From: Crotophaga sulcirostris
Taxonomy: Eukaryota; Chordata; Aves; Cuculiformes; Crotophagidae
Direction of reading: 5' to 3'
DNA length: 64,000 nucleotides
NCBI GenBank assembly: GCA_013397455.1
Contig: VYZB01000171.1
Location: 858,255-922,254 of the forward strand
Numbering within the stretch: the first letter of the stretch is position 1; each line of letters opens with the position of its first letter. A program made the position numbers and the translations under genes. The notes beneath the pieces are model-generated. The model was not told the origin of the DNA, ran no database searches, and saw only the letters and a program-made list of their open reading frames with translations. Positions 1 through 12,745 of this stretch are shown here, piece after piece.

Positions 1-1592
1 AATATGGATTTTAATTCCCTAGACCTGGGGACTAACAATGCTGGTAAAGGCAGAAGTGAAGATAATGTTAAGAATATCTGCCTTTTCAGCTCTGTTGAAG
101 ACTAATTCACCTCTCCTGTTTAACAGTGGGCCAATATTTTCCTTCTATTCTATACTGTAGGTTGCCTATTATCCACAATGCTTAGGGCTTTATAACCAAG
201 ATCCATCACCTTCCCTTCCAGGAAGGGCAGAAATTACAAGTTACAATGACTCAGTTTCCAAGGTTCAACCTCTATTAAGTATTCCCAAACACCTACATTT
301 TTGCCTAATGCATAGAAAACAATTCATGTAGCTTTCATAAACTGAGAGCTGAGGTATATGTATATTATTTTCTATCCGTTTCTGCAAGACATATAGAGAT
401 TAGGGATTCAAATGGGTTTTATAGTGATTTAAATGAAGTGATTAATATGCTTCTGTCACACAACAAAAAAGCAAAGAGATACAGTGTCTCATTTCTTTTT
501 TAGCAGAAGCACCTCATATTCCATTTTTTTTCACAGATAGTGTGAAAAGCAAGCTGTGCAATGTTATCGCTTTCCAAGTGGGAATCTCTGAACTACAGGA
601 AAGAAGTGTTCAAGATAAAAATGTACTGCCAAATATCACTTTCTCTTGGTTGTCCAAATGCTTATTGCAATATGATGCCTAGTGATGGCTAATTCTTAGG
701 CGCTATTCCATAGTGATTTCCACTCCAATGTGTTCAGAAAGCCCCAGCTTCAAACTTTATTCTTCTAGCTTACTTGTAACAAATGTTACTTTCTCTATTT
801 GGATAAAAAATGCAGTAAAACTTACGCATTTCAAAATTACAAAATTACAAAAATGAAGAGGGAAGTATTACTATTGTCTCCTACATCTCTCCTTTAATTT
901 AGTCCCAGGTTTCTTTGTGAATTGTGTATTGATTCTGAACATCTGGAATAGGCAATGTGCCAACTAAATGGTTTGGTGTGTGATTGGGGTTTTTTTGTTT
1001 GTTTGTTTTCAGAGGTGATAGTTTCTGCTCTTTGCTATAGAAACTAGAAGAGTTACTGTTTGAGTGTTTGTCTAGGAGCTGAAAAGAAAATAGTACCCTA
1101 GGGATGGTCTGTGTTTGCAAGCAAGTTATTTATGGCTCTCAGTTTCTAACACATTTATTTTAGTGTGCGTTCCAGGATGCTGACAATATTTGGACTATTC
1201 ATTCCCAGTTAGAATATACTACTATCTCCCTATCATGAGTAGCTAGGGATGCATTTTACTCATCGTGTGTGGCTTCTGAGAGATTTCATTGTTCTTTGGA
1301 AAAAGCTGAGAAAATAATTCGTAGTATTTCATAGTGTCACCCCCATATTGCAAAGTCCATAAGGCATCAACTTAATGGCCAACACAACTGCAATGGAGTA
1401 TGTTAAATTGTGCGTTTACAAACATATTGAAACTTGAAAGTAGAGAAAACTGTTTATTTAACCTTACAATAAATTTTAATAATAATAGACCAGCTTAGAT
1501 TATTTTGTCTTAACCTGAAGTTTTTTTTCAATTTATAAAAGACTGAAACATAGTTGGCAATGATATGGACACAAAAATACTATTTGCTATGG
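1..1592. other. intergenic sequence 3' of LUM
   Basis: AT-rich sequence beyond the probable LUM poly(A) site. I see no convincing exon, RNA gene or recognisable transposon on either strand. A second minus-strand AATAAA lies at 1458-1453, so a longer LUM 3'UTR could reach into this stretch. By conserved gene order KERA would be expected further left, but none of it is visible here. Confidence 0.5.
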
Positions 1593-2328
1593 TTTATTTC
1601 CTACAATCTGGTTAAAAGTAGCATGCAAGTAATTGAATAAAAATACTTGTATATGTGACTTATCTTGAAATAACAATTATACCAACAATGGATAAAAATC
1701 TTACCATGAAAGTTTAAATGATAGTATGACAAAAAGAAGAGTAAACATTTTTTAACCTGAAAAATGTTTTTTTCCCTGTTATCTTTCACATATTACATTA
1801 ATTTAATAATGTAATGGGCTCTGAAAACATATTTTCATACATCTTAAATTCATTTTATATTTTTAAATATTTTTTTTTCCTTTTTGATTGATAACAACAC
1901 GAAAAAGGCATGAATAATAAAGAAAGTTGGATTAGTTGGAGAGGAATCTGTTATATACACAGGCTAGCCCATACTGCTTAGCACTCTGATGAAACCCACC
2001 TGATTTCCATGTAAGTCTGGCACCATCTGGCATCTATCACATGCATGAACACAGATGTCTATGAAGCTGAATGCATTTCATCAACTTACCTAGCCAGACG
2101 AAGCATATTTTGCACCTCATTTGGTCATTCTTGTGCTTTCTAACTACAATTCTTTGCAAAATACACACATTTTCTTAAGGTTACCGAGTGCATGTTAAAT
2201 ACTGACAAACAAAATGGAAAATGGGCAGATTGACATTTTTTTAAGGCATGTTCTAATTTGAAAGAGCTATCATTATTTAATTCCTGCAGTTACTACTTCT
2301 AGAAGGGAACTTGAAGTTTCCAGGTATC
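1593..2328 (-). other. LUM: LUM 3' untranslated region (inferred)
   Basis: About 735 nt between the LUM stop codon and the first canonical minus-strand AATAAA (plus-strand tttatt at 1593-1598). The sequence is AT-rich and has no open frame, as expected for a 3'UTR. The end is inferred only from the poly(A) signal. The next AATAAA (1453-1458) is an alternative end. Confidence 0.45.
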
Positions 2329-2483
2329 TCACTCCAGTGAAATCTCAGCAGCCACTCGAAGGCAGTTGTACATCTCCTGTGGCAAGTCAGCCCGTGTGAG
2401 ATTGTTTCCATCCAGGCGCAAATGTGTGATCTTGGAATAGGTCATTGGTCCAACAACCTTACAGAAGCTGCTCAATGGGAACT
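2329..2483 (-). CDS. LUM: lumican, coding exon 3 (C-terminus)
   Basis: This exon encodes the last 51 residues of lumican, a secreted keratan-sulfate proteoglycan of the extracellular matrix that controls collagen fibril spacing. The acceptor reads TTTTGTTTTAAG before the exon. The first two bases complete a Lys codon begun in exon 2, and the frame then runs FPLSSFCKVVGPMTYS and on to a TGA at 2329-2331. The last leucine-rich repeat and the two C-terminal cysteines (residues 300 and 333 of the joined protein), which form the conserved SLRP 'ear' disulfide, are present. There is one NLT sequon (N320). Joined to exon 2 the protein is 343 residues, the length I recall for chicken lumican; human is 338. 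The exon is intact and its phase matches exon 2. Confidence 0.95.
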
Positions 2484-4799
2484 CTTAAAACAAAAGGAAC
2501 ATGAATAAGGAAAAAGCATGAGTAATTAGAACAAATAGGAAAAAACATTTTTCTGCTTTTTAAATTTTATTTGGAAATTGTTATCTTAAATTTCTTCTAT
2601 TTTTTTTTTAATATTTTGCTTGTCCAGTGATGTATTTCCACATGAATTTACTGGAAATTGAGGATCTTGTGTTAGGAGACATTCTTTTCATTAGTTGTTA
2701 AAGGTTCAGAACTTCAAGACAGAGTTGTTCAAGTGTTACGTGCTCCCAGTGCCCATTTGATTTTTACAACCTCAGATTTTAGATAGAGTTCTAATCTAGC
2801 ATTTAGAAAAAAGGGAAAAAATGAATTTCCAGTAAAATTGGAGATGCAGAGGGAGGAATCAGTTGTGTTGGGTATATTTTGATGGAAGTGTAAAACATCA
2901 GTACATAAGACACTGAAGGAAGCAAAAACTTTCTGGAGAAACAGAAATCATTATATGGCCTTACCCTCAAGAACAGACAGTCAAATGGATGTATGTGTCA
3001 AATATTATTTTGGATGTGTTGTTTTGATTTACAAGTTTCAAAAATTTGAGGCTGGGGTTGTGGGGAAGTTTTACATTAAAAGTGTATAGCTGAACCCTTG
3101 CAGAAGAGCAGGGCTCAAAGATGAATATAAATGTAAAAAAATATTTATTAAAATATTGTGTCTACTGCAATTTATATTTGAGTATATATATAGCTTCTAT
3201 TCAGCTGAATTATTATTTGGTTCACGTAACACTGGATAGGCCTTGAATGGAAAATGATATATTGTATCTTATAAGCAGTGTTATAAACTAGAAATTACAT
3301 GAAGCAGAGAAATTCTGTGTTCAAGTATACTTAAGCACACACATATACTTAATATACACTTCTGTCATGCAGAGCAGACCTGTCCTCAAGACAGAATGTT
3401 TGTAAATAAACCTTATGTCCCTGTCATACTACACTGTGTGATTCTGCAAAGATGGTCCTTCATTCTCACCTGTGAGAGAATGTACCTGTATCAGGCAAAG
3501 GATTGATCTATTGAAAGGCTCCATCAATACTAAAGAAGCAGTCTTAGAGGCTTGTTCTTCAGATCACTGACATTAATTGAATTCACACAGGAAATAATTT
3601 AAGGGGACTTCTTAAATGAACCTGTTTACCAGTATGCAGATAAACTTTATATCTTCGGTTGCTTTTATGTTACAAAGGACTAGCTCTCATAATTTCTGTG
3701 AAATAAATGTAGTGTTCTCAAAATCTGATGCCATTTTATTTACCAACCACAGGTCATTCATGGACTTTTAAAAATACCACCTCATATATCTTTTCTACAT
3801 GACTATTTAGTTCATCTAAAGTAATGTGATGACCTATATCTTGTAGTAGTACAAAATAAAGTGGAGGAATTATCTTTCACATTTCCAGTTTAGCTTCAAT
3901 TGGATTCTTTCAGAGCTGTCATTACAATAATACGCTGTCATTGATGAAACATGGCTTGTTTAAGCTAAGCATTATTGTACACTTGTCTGCACAGGCAACT
4001 CTTTAAAGCATGAAGGCTGAGGTAATTTTTTGGACATAGAGATATGATATTGAAGAATGCTAAAAGATTTGTGTATCTTTCACAAAATAGTTGTTTTGAG
4101 TAGGGATTAGGGAAATGTATATCAAACATTAGATCTTGATCACCACTTTGATTAAAGCAAGCCAAAACATCTTCCTATATTTTTCATATTGTCCACGCTT
4201 CTTTTGGAAAGATGAGAGATAAAACGCATACTTAATGGCACATTTATTGGGCAGTTTATGTTGCAATATTTTAAGTCTGCAGGCCGATTCTGATACTCTT
4301 CTGATTCAGAACATATCAGTTGAAATGAACTGATGATTCCTGCGAGTTAAGATCAGATAATCCATGAGATGTTATAGATCTGTGTGGAATTTTGTTGAAT
4401 GAAAACAAAAGTTCTTGAGACTTTGAACTCATTTGCTTGGCCTATTCATTAGTTATTAAGGTCCAGTTTTCTGCAAAGAATTAGGGTATAACTTTTAAAG
4501 ATCAAATAAATAAGTATTCTAATACAGATTTTTATTTTATTTTCTTGTCATTCAGGAATGAAATTATATGAATTTTTTTTTTGAGGGCAGCCATTTAGAA
4601 ACTTTCTAAATTTACTTTTTCTTTTCCGTATTGTTACTTTTGAGCATAAATACTAACTTTGGGTTGCAAAACAAGGTATGCTTATATAAGTTGGGTAGAT
4701 GCTTAAGTAACCAAAAGATATAAACTTCATGCACGTAAACCACAAAATTTATCTGTGTTATCAAAATATTCGGCTGTACTGACTATTTATGAGATTGAA

Positions 4800-5495
4800 A
4801 CCACTTTGGAAGTTGATGTAGATCTAGTCCTCAATAGCCAGCTGAATGTGAGCCAGCAGTGTGCCCAGGCAGCCAAGAAGACAAACATCCTAGCTTATAT
4901 CAGAAATAATGCAGCCAGCAGGACTAAGGATGTGATCATCTCTCTGTACTGGGTGCTGGTGGGGCTACATCTTGAATACTGTGTTCAGTTTTGGGCCTGT
5001 CACTAGAAGAAAGACATTAAAGTCCTCAAGCATGTTGGAAGCAAAGCAATGAAGCTGGTGAAGGATCTAGAGAACAAGTCTTACGAGGATTGTCTGAGGC
5101 AAGTGGGTTTGTTTAGCCTGGAGAAAAGAAGGCTGCAAGAAGACTTTATTGCTCTTTATAACTACATGAAAGGAGGCTGTAGAGAGGTGGGTGTTGGTCT
5201 TCTCTCCCAAGTAAGAAGTGATGGGGCAAGAACTGGCTTCTCATTGCACCAGGGGAGGTTTGAGCTAGATATTAGAAAACCTTACTTCACCAAAAGGGTT
5301 GTTAAGAAATGGAACGGGCTGGCCAGGAAGGTGGTTGAGTCACCGTCCCTGAAAGTATTTAAAAGACATACAGATGTCCTGCTCTAAGGACATGGTTTAG
5401 TGGTGGACTTGGCAGTGTTAAGCTTATAGTTGAACTTGATGATCTTAAAGGTATTTTCCAACTTAAAAGATTCTGTGAATCTGTGATTCTATGGA
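4800..5495 (+). mobile_element. CR1 LINE, 3' end of ORF2 plus 3'UTR
   Basis: A 5'-truncated copy of the avian CR1 non-LTR retrotransposon. The frame reads the well-known CR1 ORF2 C-terminus (SQQCAQAAKKTN at the start, [20 protein letters not shown] later, ending [18 protein letters not shown]). It is followed by the CR1 3'UTR with its typical tail of degenerate 8-bp units (gattctgtgaatctgtgattctatgg). The frame is continuous over about 200 codons apart from one in-frame TAG at 5004-5006. The copy is diverged and cannot move itself. It lies antisense in LUM intron 2. Confidence 0.93.
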
Positions 5496-6721
5496 TTTCA
5501 GTGTGATTTGGTTCCAATATCTGGTGCACACTATTTGCATTTTGTATATAGTTCATATAATTTTCAGCTGTTAGAAGCACATTACAAACGTTTTCTAATT
5601 GCAGTCTCCACCAGCAGAAAATAAGATAAGTGGGACTGAATGCACTTGATGTCTTCTTACCAATATGATCTGTATGGGGATTGCAATCAGTGAGACTAGA
5701 GCACTGTTGCATAAAGTGTATCAGTAGCTTACTTCTCCTTTTTTACACTTATTAATGCAGAAAGTGTTAAAATGTCTTCCTGAATTTATAATATTCAGGT
5801 TCAAAGGTAGTGAACCTAGAATTTTGCCACTAGTGTAGCATTCATATTTTCCCAACACAGAATTCCTGCATGAGCTAGACATTGAGAATAAGGACTGGAG
5901 GAAAAATGGATTTTCACCTGCAGAATTATTTTCTCACTAAAAGTGTCTGTCACCATAAGAAATTCTGATATACTAAAAACTGCCTGAATATTTGAGATAT
6001 CGGCGGAGGGGGGAGGGAGAGGAGGAGCGGGGCAAGATCAGGAACATACATGTCCTCTCCTCTCTTCTCCTCTTCTCTCCCATGCCTGCAGAGCAAAATT
6101 GGAGGGTAGAACCACTTATTTTTCATTCAGAATTCATTTTTAACTATACATGAGCTGAAAGTATATCCCTTGTATATTAAGAGCATTAAGAGAGGAAGAT
6201 CAGCTGTGCGAAGACTGTTCATATGTACAATACAGTGGGCAATTCTAATGGGATCTGAATTCTCATAGTCATCCTTGCTGGTCTGTGGTCCCACAGTAAC
6301 CGTATCTGAGTTATTTCTACACTGGACATTGGAAAAAAAAATTCATTTGGGATGAGTGAAGTGAACCAGATAAAAGATCATAAAGCACCTCCACCACTAA
6401 GTCTGTTTAGAATAAGTATAGTTATGGTACAGGTACTGAACCAGTCGATGGACTGGAGTAGACTATGTGGCCCCCTTAATTGTCTTCAGGAACACTTTCA
6501 CATTCGCCCTTGTTATACTCCATTCACATGGTAACTTCTTGCAGGGGTTCCATGTGGAAACAAAAACTCTCTCCTTAATCCTTTACAAGTATAAATGGAA
6601 TATGGAGAAGTCTGCCTTTGGACCCTGTTCTTGTATGACTGAACCTCTTTGATCCCTGTACAGGACTTTTTTCTCTTGCTGAGTTTCTTTTTGCATTGAG
6701 GACTCTGCAAAACAAATATAT

Positions 6722-6812
6722 ATTTACACATATCTATATCTATATAATCTATATAATCTATATAATCTATATAATCTATATAATCTATATCTATATGTAT
6801 CTATCTATAATT
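6722..6812. repeat. AT-rich microsatellite (TATAATCTA unit)
   Basis: Five or more near-perfect copies of a 10-base unit (tatataatc) are flanked by TATC-type steps. This is a simple tandem repeat with no coding content. Confidence 0.9.
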
Positions 6813-7546
6813 CTATTGGTACCTTAAAGCAGGTAGCAAAACACTGTTGTTATTAAACAGAAAATTCTACCATTACATTAATAATAAGAAGAAATTACTA
6901 ATAAGTAGAAATATTAAGAAATAACAAATATTTTTTTTAAAGTTTTTTTTTCAGAAGTTACAATTTAGGTTTGAGGGATAGAGAAATGGCTTTTCTAAAA
7001 CTTCTGTGGTCTTGTGTTAGCTTGGAGCTCCAATTATCATCAAGTACAGTAGATGGAGTACGGAGTTGATACCTAACTTACATTCAGAATAAAGGATATA
7101 CTTCAAATCATTAGTTAGGGATCAGAGGAGTTACTCTGAATTTATCTTCATCCCAGTTTGCTGTCTGCTTTGCCCACTGCTCCTCATGTCACTGGTGAAG
7201 ACAGAACACACTTAAGTGAAGCCAATTCTGCTGCAATTTTTTTTCTGCATATATTCATCAACTCTTGTTAAAAAAGCTCGAAGTCACTGTAATGAGGATA
7301 TTTCTCAAATAGGTAATTTTTTATGTATGACAATGCATAATGACTGTAGCAAGCCCAAGATGACATTCACGGACAATAATTTAGAGAAATATTTCCTTTT
7401 GTTCTGGTAAGATGAAAAGAATTGGAATCAGATTTCTCTTCATTAGACAAATATAAATATCAGTTGATAGCCTAAAGGTACCTGAGAAAAAAGGAAACAG
7501 TAGCAAAAGAAGAACTCTGGAGAAATATATTTATGCTAGGTTTCAG

Positions 7547-7616
7547 TAGAAGTGAAAACTTTAAGCTATGCAAGCATAATCTCAAAGTTGATACCTTTTG
7601 TACATGTGTACCAAAG
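7547..7616 (+). CDS. candidate exon of unrecognised antisense gene (weak)
   Basis: The acceptor is tatgctaggtttcag and the donor is CCAAAG then GTCACAG. In phase 1 it reads 22 open codons (EVKTLSYASIISKLIPFV...) and leaves phase 2, which fits the next candidate exon at 8100. A second frame is also open here, continuing to 7791 (about 81 codons with a TCAG/GTATAA donor), so the frame is ambiguous. It lies antisense within LUM intron 2. A 36-nt candidate just upstream (7277-7312) would join in phase. Support comes only from splice-like sites and the open frame. Confidence 0.25.
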
Positions 7617-8099
7617 GTCACAGTATGGAAGGGATGCTGGCCTTGTTTACAGTCAACCTTACACAGATCTCTGGCAAATTACAATATTTTATTAAAGCAA
7701 AAAGGAACCAGTCATTTGTTTGAAGGTCAAACACTCAAAGATCAATCAACTCAATTTTTAGAAAGACTGAGCAGTCACAGCTGTAGGTCAGGTATAATGA
7801 AAAGTGAGTTGCAAAGGCTTTAATCACCTTGTTTCTGGTACTTCAGTAAACTGAAATGCTTATTACTAACTAAATTTTGTCCCACATTGTCAGTTAGCAA
7901 TAAGCATAAGCAAACAATACTATGCCTGTGTAATTAGATAGTCAAGAAATTTTGTTATTGAAGTCTGCTAGGCTTCATGGTTAAGCGAAAACCAGTAAAT
8001 CAGACATCTCTTGCATCAGTTTATAGAACAGCAATGACAGAGCAGCAGTAGCTGGTGCACACCCACTCCTCACATCATCCCCCCTCTGCTGCTGACCAG

Positions 8100-8168
8100 T
8101 ACTCTGGAAATACAGGTTCCATTGCAAAATCAAATGGCTGTCATGATTGCTCAGAGGTCTATGGAAAG
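8100..8168 (+). CDS. candidate exon of unrecognised antisense gene
   Basis: A very pyrimidine-rich acceptor (catcccccctctgctgctgaccag) is followed 69 nt later by a good donor (GGAAAG then GTGAAT). In phase 2 it reads TLEIQVPLQNQMAVMIAQRS, an amphipathic-helix-like stretch, and leaves phase 2. That joins the exon at 11481 through an AGA codon. Phase 0 is also open (starting YSGNTGSIAKSNG), so the frame is not certain. It lies in LUM intron 2 on the opposite strand. No homologue is recognised. Confidence 0.35.
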
Positions 8169-9480
8169 GTGAATGGAAAGCAAACATTGAACCTGGGTAT
8201 CTTACAGAAGGCTCAGAAAACTCTAATCAGGGAAAATTGCCTCGTGTATCTCATGAGAAATTAAATATAATCATCGTTAGTTTTTTTAAGAGAGGGAGAG
8301 TATCTGCTAGAGTTCTCTAGGTTGCTCTATGTGGTTGCTCAGGTGGGAAAATTAGCTCTCTTTTTTCCCTCATCAAAACAAGGAACTGAGATGTAACGGG
8401 AAAAAATATAATGTTGAGGATAATGTGAAGCACAGTAAATACTAAACTTTTCAAAAGGTCTTGCTCTCTGTCTGGTTAAATCAGCACTAAAATATTTGCC
8501 TTTAAAGGCTGTATCTGTATGAAGTTAACTACTTGTGGAATAGTTAACACTGATAACCTAAACCCCTGATGGATACAAGCAGGCAAATAGAGGAGAGGAG
8601 TTTATGGTTCACTTTATGCCAACTAGCAAGATAATGCAAGTCCTTCTGCAGAAACTATGTTTGACAGATCTGCCCTTCCATCAGAGATCCCCACTGACAA
8701 AGGTGTAGGTGGAAAGTTTCTGATGTGATGGTGAGGCCTCTTCAGCTCTGTAACCCCTTCTTCCCATCCCAGGATTAGGACAGCCTTGTAAAAGCCCTGT
8801 CTCAGTAGAAACCTCCGTGATCTTATGCAAGATGTGACATTATTGACTTCAGAAAGAACATTTTTTTAAATCATACTGGAATAGAGACAAGCTTGTCACC
8901 CGATCATACAGTGAGGGAAATGGGAATGAGAAGAAGAAACAACAGGTGCAGCTCTTTGGATTTTGAGAGGGATTTGGCGGGATACTACATGAGAGTAGGG
9001 AGGAAAGAGAAAAAAACCAGCTGTCCTGTAGTATCGTTTTCACTCCAGCACTTTCACTACCAGTCACATAACATAGTCAGATTCTCAGTTGACATCTGAT
9101 TCTTTTTGCTGACTTATGAGTTCCGAACATCTGCCACATTGATTAAACATTTCACACTTTTTTTTTTCTCAATCGTGTAAGTAGATTCCATTGACTTGTA
9201 AGGAGTTACTTCATTTTACATGAGATGAAAATATGACCAATAATACCCACATAAGCATGAAAACAGAAATTTCTGCCTTTAAGGTTAATTTGAGTAGCTA
9301 TCACATAACTATCGGTATTTTAACACTAACGTGGACAACAGTCAGAGAAATATCAGTGTGCTAGCAGTTTTACCAGGACGATTTCTTCAGACTGGTTGAC
9401 CTACCCTTTCAGATACGTGCATAGAGCATCAGTGTCCAGATTCTGTTAAATAATATTGAAAATACACAAATTTAACTCAC

Positions 9481-10357
9481 TGTTAATTTTGTTGACTTGG
9501 AGGTAGAAGTTTTCGAGGTTCTCACTGACAGTTGGAATGCTCTTCAGCTGATTGAAGGAGAGGTCCAACTCAACCAGTGACGTGATATTGAAGACATTGC
9601 CTGGTATTCCAGAATCTGTTAATTTATTGTGGGATAGACGTAAATATTGCAGGGCTTTAAAACCTTGAAAGTATTCATCAGGAACATTGGAGATCTGGTT
9701 ATTATCAAAATACAGCATGAGTAAGGAGTGAGGCAGTCCTGTTGGTAGCTTTGTAAGTTGATTGAAGCTTAAGTCAAGATACAAAAGTGAATTCAGGCCT
9801 TTAAAAGCACCTGAAATAGAATCTGCTTTCAGCTGGTTGTTCTGGAGGTGAATGACAGTCAGATTCACCAGCCCCTCAAGTGCACCAGGATTGACTTTTG
9901 TGATCTTGTTGTGACTTAATTGCAGATCATCCAGAGTTTTGGGGAGTGGTCCAACAGCTTCAGTCAAATTGTTGTAGTTGATGTGGAGTTTCTTCAGATT
10001 CTTTAGTTTGGAGAAGACTCTTCCCTTAATTTTTGAATTTTCCAAATGATTGTGATCTAGGATCAGCCACTGTAGATCTGTTACATTATCAAATGTGTTC
10101 TCATCAATGCCCTCAATCATATTGTTTCGAAGATAAAGGTATTTTATTCCACTTGGTACAATTGGAATGGTTTTCAATTTAAGATTATCACAATACATGG
10201 CAGTAGGGTAGCTTAAAGGACAATTACATTCTGGGGCACAGACTGCTGAGGATGGCCCGAAAGGATCATAACCATAGTCCTCTGCAGGACCATAGTCATA
10301 TTGACAAAATATGCCACTAATCAATAACAGAAAAACAGGTAGGGAGTTCAAAGTCAT
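9481..10357 (-). CDS. LUM: lumican, coding exon 2 (start codon to LRR domain)
   Basis: This is the main coding exon of lumican: 292 codons plus one base. The start codon at 10357 lies 20 nt inside an exon whose acceptor is TTTTCACCATCCAG (exon start 10377). The donor is AACA followed by GTGAGT. Residues 1-18 form a signal peptide ending in Cys. A tyrosine-rich N-terminus follows (Y20, Y22, Y28, Y30), where class II SLRPs are tyrosine-sulfated. The N-terminal cysteine cluster C40-X3-C44-X-C46-X9-C56 precedes a long array of LxxLxLxxNxL repeats. NxT sequons at N91, N130, N165 and N257 are candidate keratan-sulfate sites. The exon is intact, with no frameshift, and joins exon 3 in phase to give 343 residues. 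Confidence 0.97.
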
Positions 10358-11480
10358 CTTTGCAATGTGTCTTGTCCCTGGATGGTGAAAAGGAATAAAA
10401 AAGTAATAAATTCTATTATATGTATTTAGTTATAATTTTATCACATAAATATTATAATTAAAACCTAATTAATTTATGCTTCCTGATTAAAGCTATTAAT
10501 TAAAGTAAAATATGTTAATTTATTAGTAATGTATTGTCACTACTATAAACTTACAGTCCTTATCTTGATATAATCTCTCTTTGTAATGCAAAACCGCAGA
10601 CCATTCTGCTGTTTTAGGTAAACTACTTATATCTTCCTGCACTCATTCATTAAGTGACAGGAATGATGATAAAGACTAAGTGTTTTAAACTTGGCATAGA
10701 ACAATTTTCAGTTTTGCTCAAGGCTGTGTTCAGAGGCAGTTCTGCTATTAAAATTCTATGAAGCATTCCTAATATACTGAATTGTCTCATATCTAAATAT
10801 GTGGGAATTTGTCTTAAGTTTGAAAGAGCCAGGGAAGTTAAGATGCCTGCAGCTTGAAATAGCTTCTTTTCATGGATTGTGTCCAGTAAAACATTATCCA
10901 CTAAATTTCATATTCATCTAAAGAACAATCTAACAGAAATATATGACCCAGTTTCCTGGACATGTCCAACCAGCACTGCATGTTTGTGCATGAGTGTACG
11001 TTAATACAGATCAACAGTGGACCTGAAAGGATTGAATTCCAGATAGTGTAAATGATCTTGTAAATTTTATATATAACAATAAATGTGTTGATTACATTGT
11101 ATGATCATTCTAAATCAACAGAACAATAAAGCACTAGATTCACATATTTGGTCTTCCGGTTCACATAGAGCAAAAGACATTCAGTGTCCTTGGGGATGTT
11201 TTGCTGTGATCCAATATGAGTGATCTCACCTTACGTTTTAATGGCATACCCTTCTCATCAGATACTCCACAAGATGCTAATCTGCGAAGAGTATCTTGCT
11301 TTGATTTCTTCCTACTTAGACAGATGTTGTGTTGGGAAAGTGGGTCTAACACCACTGAAGTCAGTGAACTTACTTTGATTTTCACCAGTAAAAGAAAAAG
11401 CTCAGTGTGTTCAACTACTGTTCAGAGAGTGAGAAGATTATGAAAATCCTTAGAACCTTCCTGTTCTCAAGTAATTTCAG

Positions 11481-11547
11481 AAAGTATGTGAAGCCTGTAA
11501 ACAGACCACCAAGCATTGATCTCAGATCTGGGCAATCTTCCAGCAGA
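11481..11547 (+). CDS. candidate exon of unrecognised antisense gene
   Basis: The acceptor is ttctcaagtaatttcag and the donor is the optimal AGA then GTAAGT. Only phase 2 is open: one base plus 22 codons reading KYVKPVNRPPSIDLRSGQ and ending in phase 0. It lies in LUM intron 1 on the opposite strand. It joins the 12634 exon (phase 0) and the 8100 exon (phase 2) without frame conflict. Twenty-two open codons alone would not be remarkable, so the support is the splice sites and the phase agreement. Confidence 0.35.
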
Positions 11548-12633
11548 GTAAGTCAGTCTTGCTATTGGCATTTTTCAGTGTTACAAAGAGGACACAGTGT
11601 TAAAATGCAGGGCCATAACTAGAAAGTATTCCCTAATTCTAAATTTCCTTGCTATTATTGACTTGTTGAAAGCCATGTCACATTCTAGTCAGATAATAAT
11701 TGCTACTGAAGTGCCTCTAGGCAGAGCCTATTGATCTCATACAGCACAAAGATTTTTTTTAAAATGTTCTCATGTTATCTCTAATCACCCACAAAGTCGC
11801 TTTGTTAGGTATTAAGCTTCTATCCCCTGAATAAGTAGAATGATTGCATATCTTTTTCATGGTGTTAGTCCCATCACATTTACCTAATTACAAATATTAA
11901 GAGAGAACAATCATAAAAATATGAATTATCAATGTAATTTCCTTTGTCTGTTCTTCATTACTGCATGAGAACATGCAAACTCAACCTTTAGTCCCCTGCT
12001 GGTATGAATAAGTACAGCTCCTCTGAAACACGCTACAATGCCACATTTCAGCTCAGAACCTGATCCTATTTAGGTACAAAGTGTTCAGGGTAGCGAACTA
12101 ACAGCTTCTGTATTGAAAGTATAAGACAAAGTATAATGAACTTATTGGACTACAGTCTTTGGCTTTGCAGTGACATTTTTACACATCTGCATCACTTTGT
12201 CTTGCTCACAAAATAACATAAAAATCCTACTTTAAATTCAAACTCTATTGTTTTTCTAGGTTCAAATTACATTTGTAAATCTAAATTTTATTATTGATAT
12301 CATAGACTGACAGTTCTCCTTAATAGTATACCATGTTTAACTGCTCTGCAGGACCGTGAAAGTAATTTTAAAAAGTAAACAGCAAATGTTTTGAATTATT
12401 TTATCAACAGCATTTTAAAATGTAAATGACAATTCAGTAGTGTAAGGGCATATGAGCATGCATGTGACATAAAATAGTACAGTAAAGTTAACTTGTTTAA
12501 TTCATGGATTTCTCATTCACATACCAAAATATTTCTGTGTCAGAATGTAAAAGGTAGCATGATTGTATACACATGCTTGCTTGTTACACTGAACTGTATG
12601 AATTCAAAAAATAAAACCAATATATATTCTTAG

Positions 12634-12745
12634 ACGTTTATCTTAAACATGCTTGCACTAATTGCCTGTGTTTGTTCTAATCAGTTATGTTGTAAAATAC
12701 CTGTGAAAATATTTGTGAAGGCAACTTGCCAAAACATACTGAATG
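12634..12745 (+). CDS. candidate exon of unrecognised antisense gene (helical)
   Basis: The acceptor is aatatatattcttag and the donor is AATG then GTATAT. Phase 0 is open for 37 codons plus one base, reading TFILNMLALIACVCSN and on to a basic helix ending CQNILN. The hydrophobic periodicity resembles an ARM/HEAT helix pair, but this is impression rather than a family match. A shorter alternative start at 12685 also has an acceptor. It lies in LUM intron 1, antisense. The open frame continues 30 codons past the proposed donor, so the donor is uncertain. Confidence 0.38.

Larger units (their letters stand above)
2484..9480 (-). other. LUM: LUM intron 2
   Basis: A 7.0 kb intron between LUM coding exons. 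The GTGAGT donor is at its high-coordinate end and the TTTTAAG acceptor at its low end. It contains a plus-strand CR1 3' fragment (about 4800-5495), a purine/pyrimidine inverted block near 6002-6080, an AT-rich microsatellite (6722-6812) and two candidate plus-strand exons (7547-7616 and 8100-8168). I see nothing recognisable in the rest. Confidence 0.85.
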
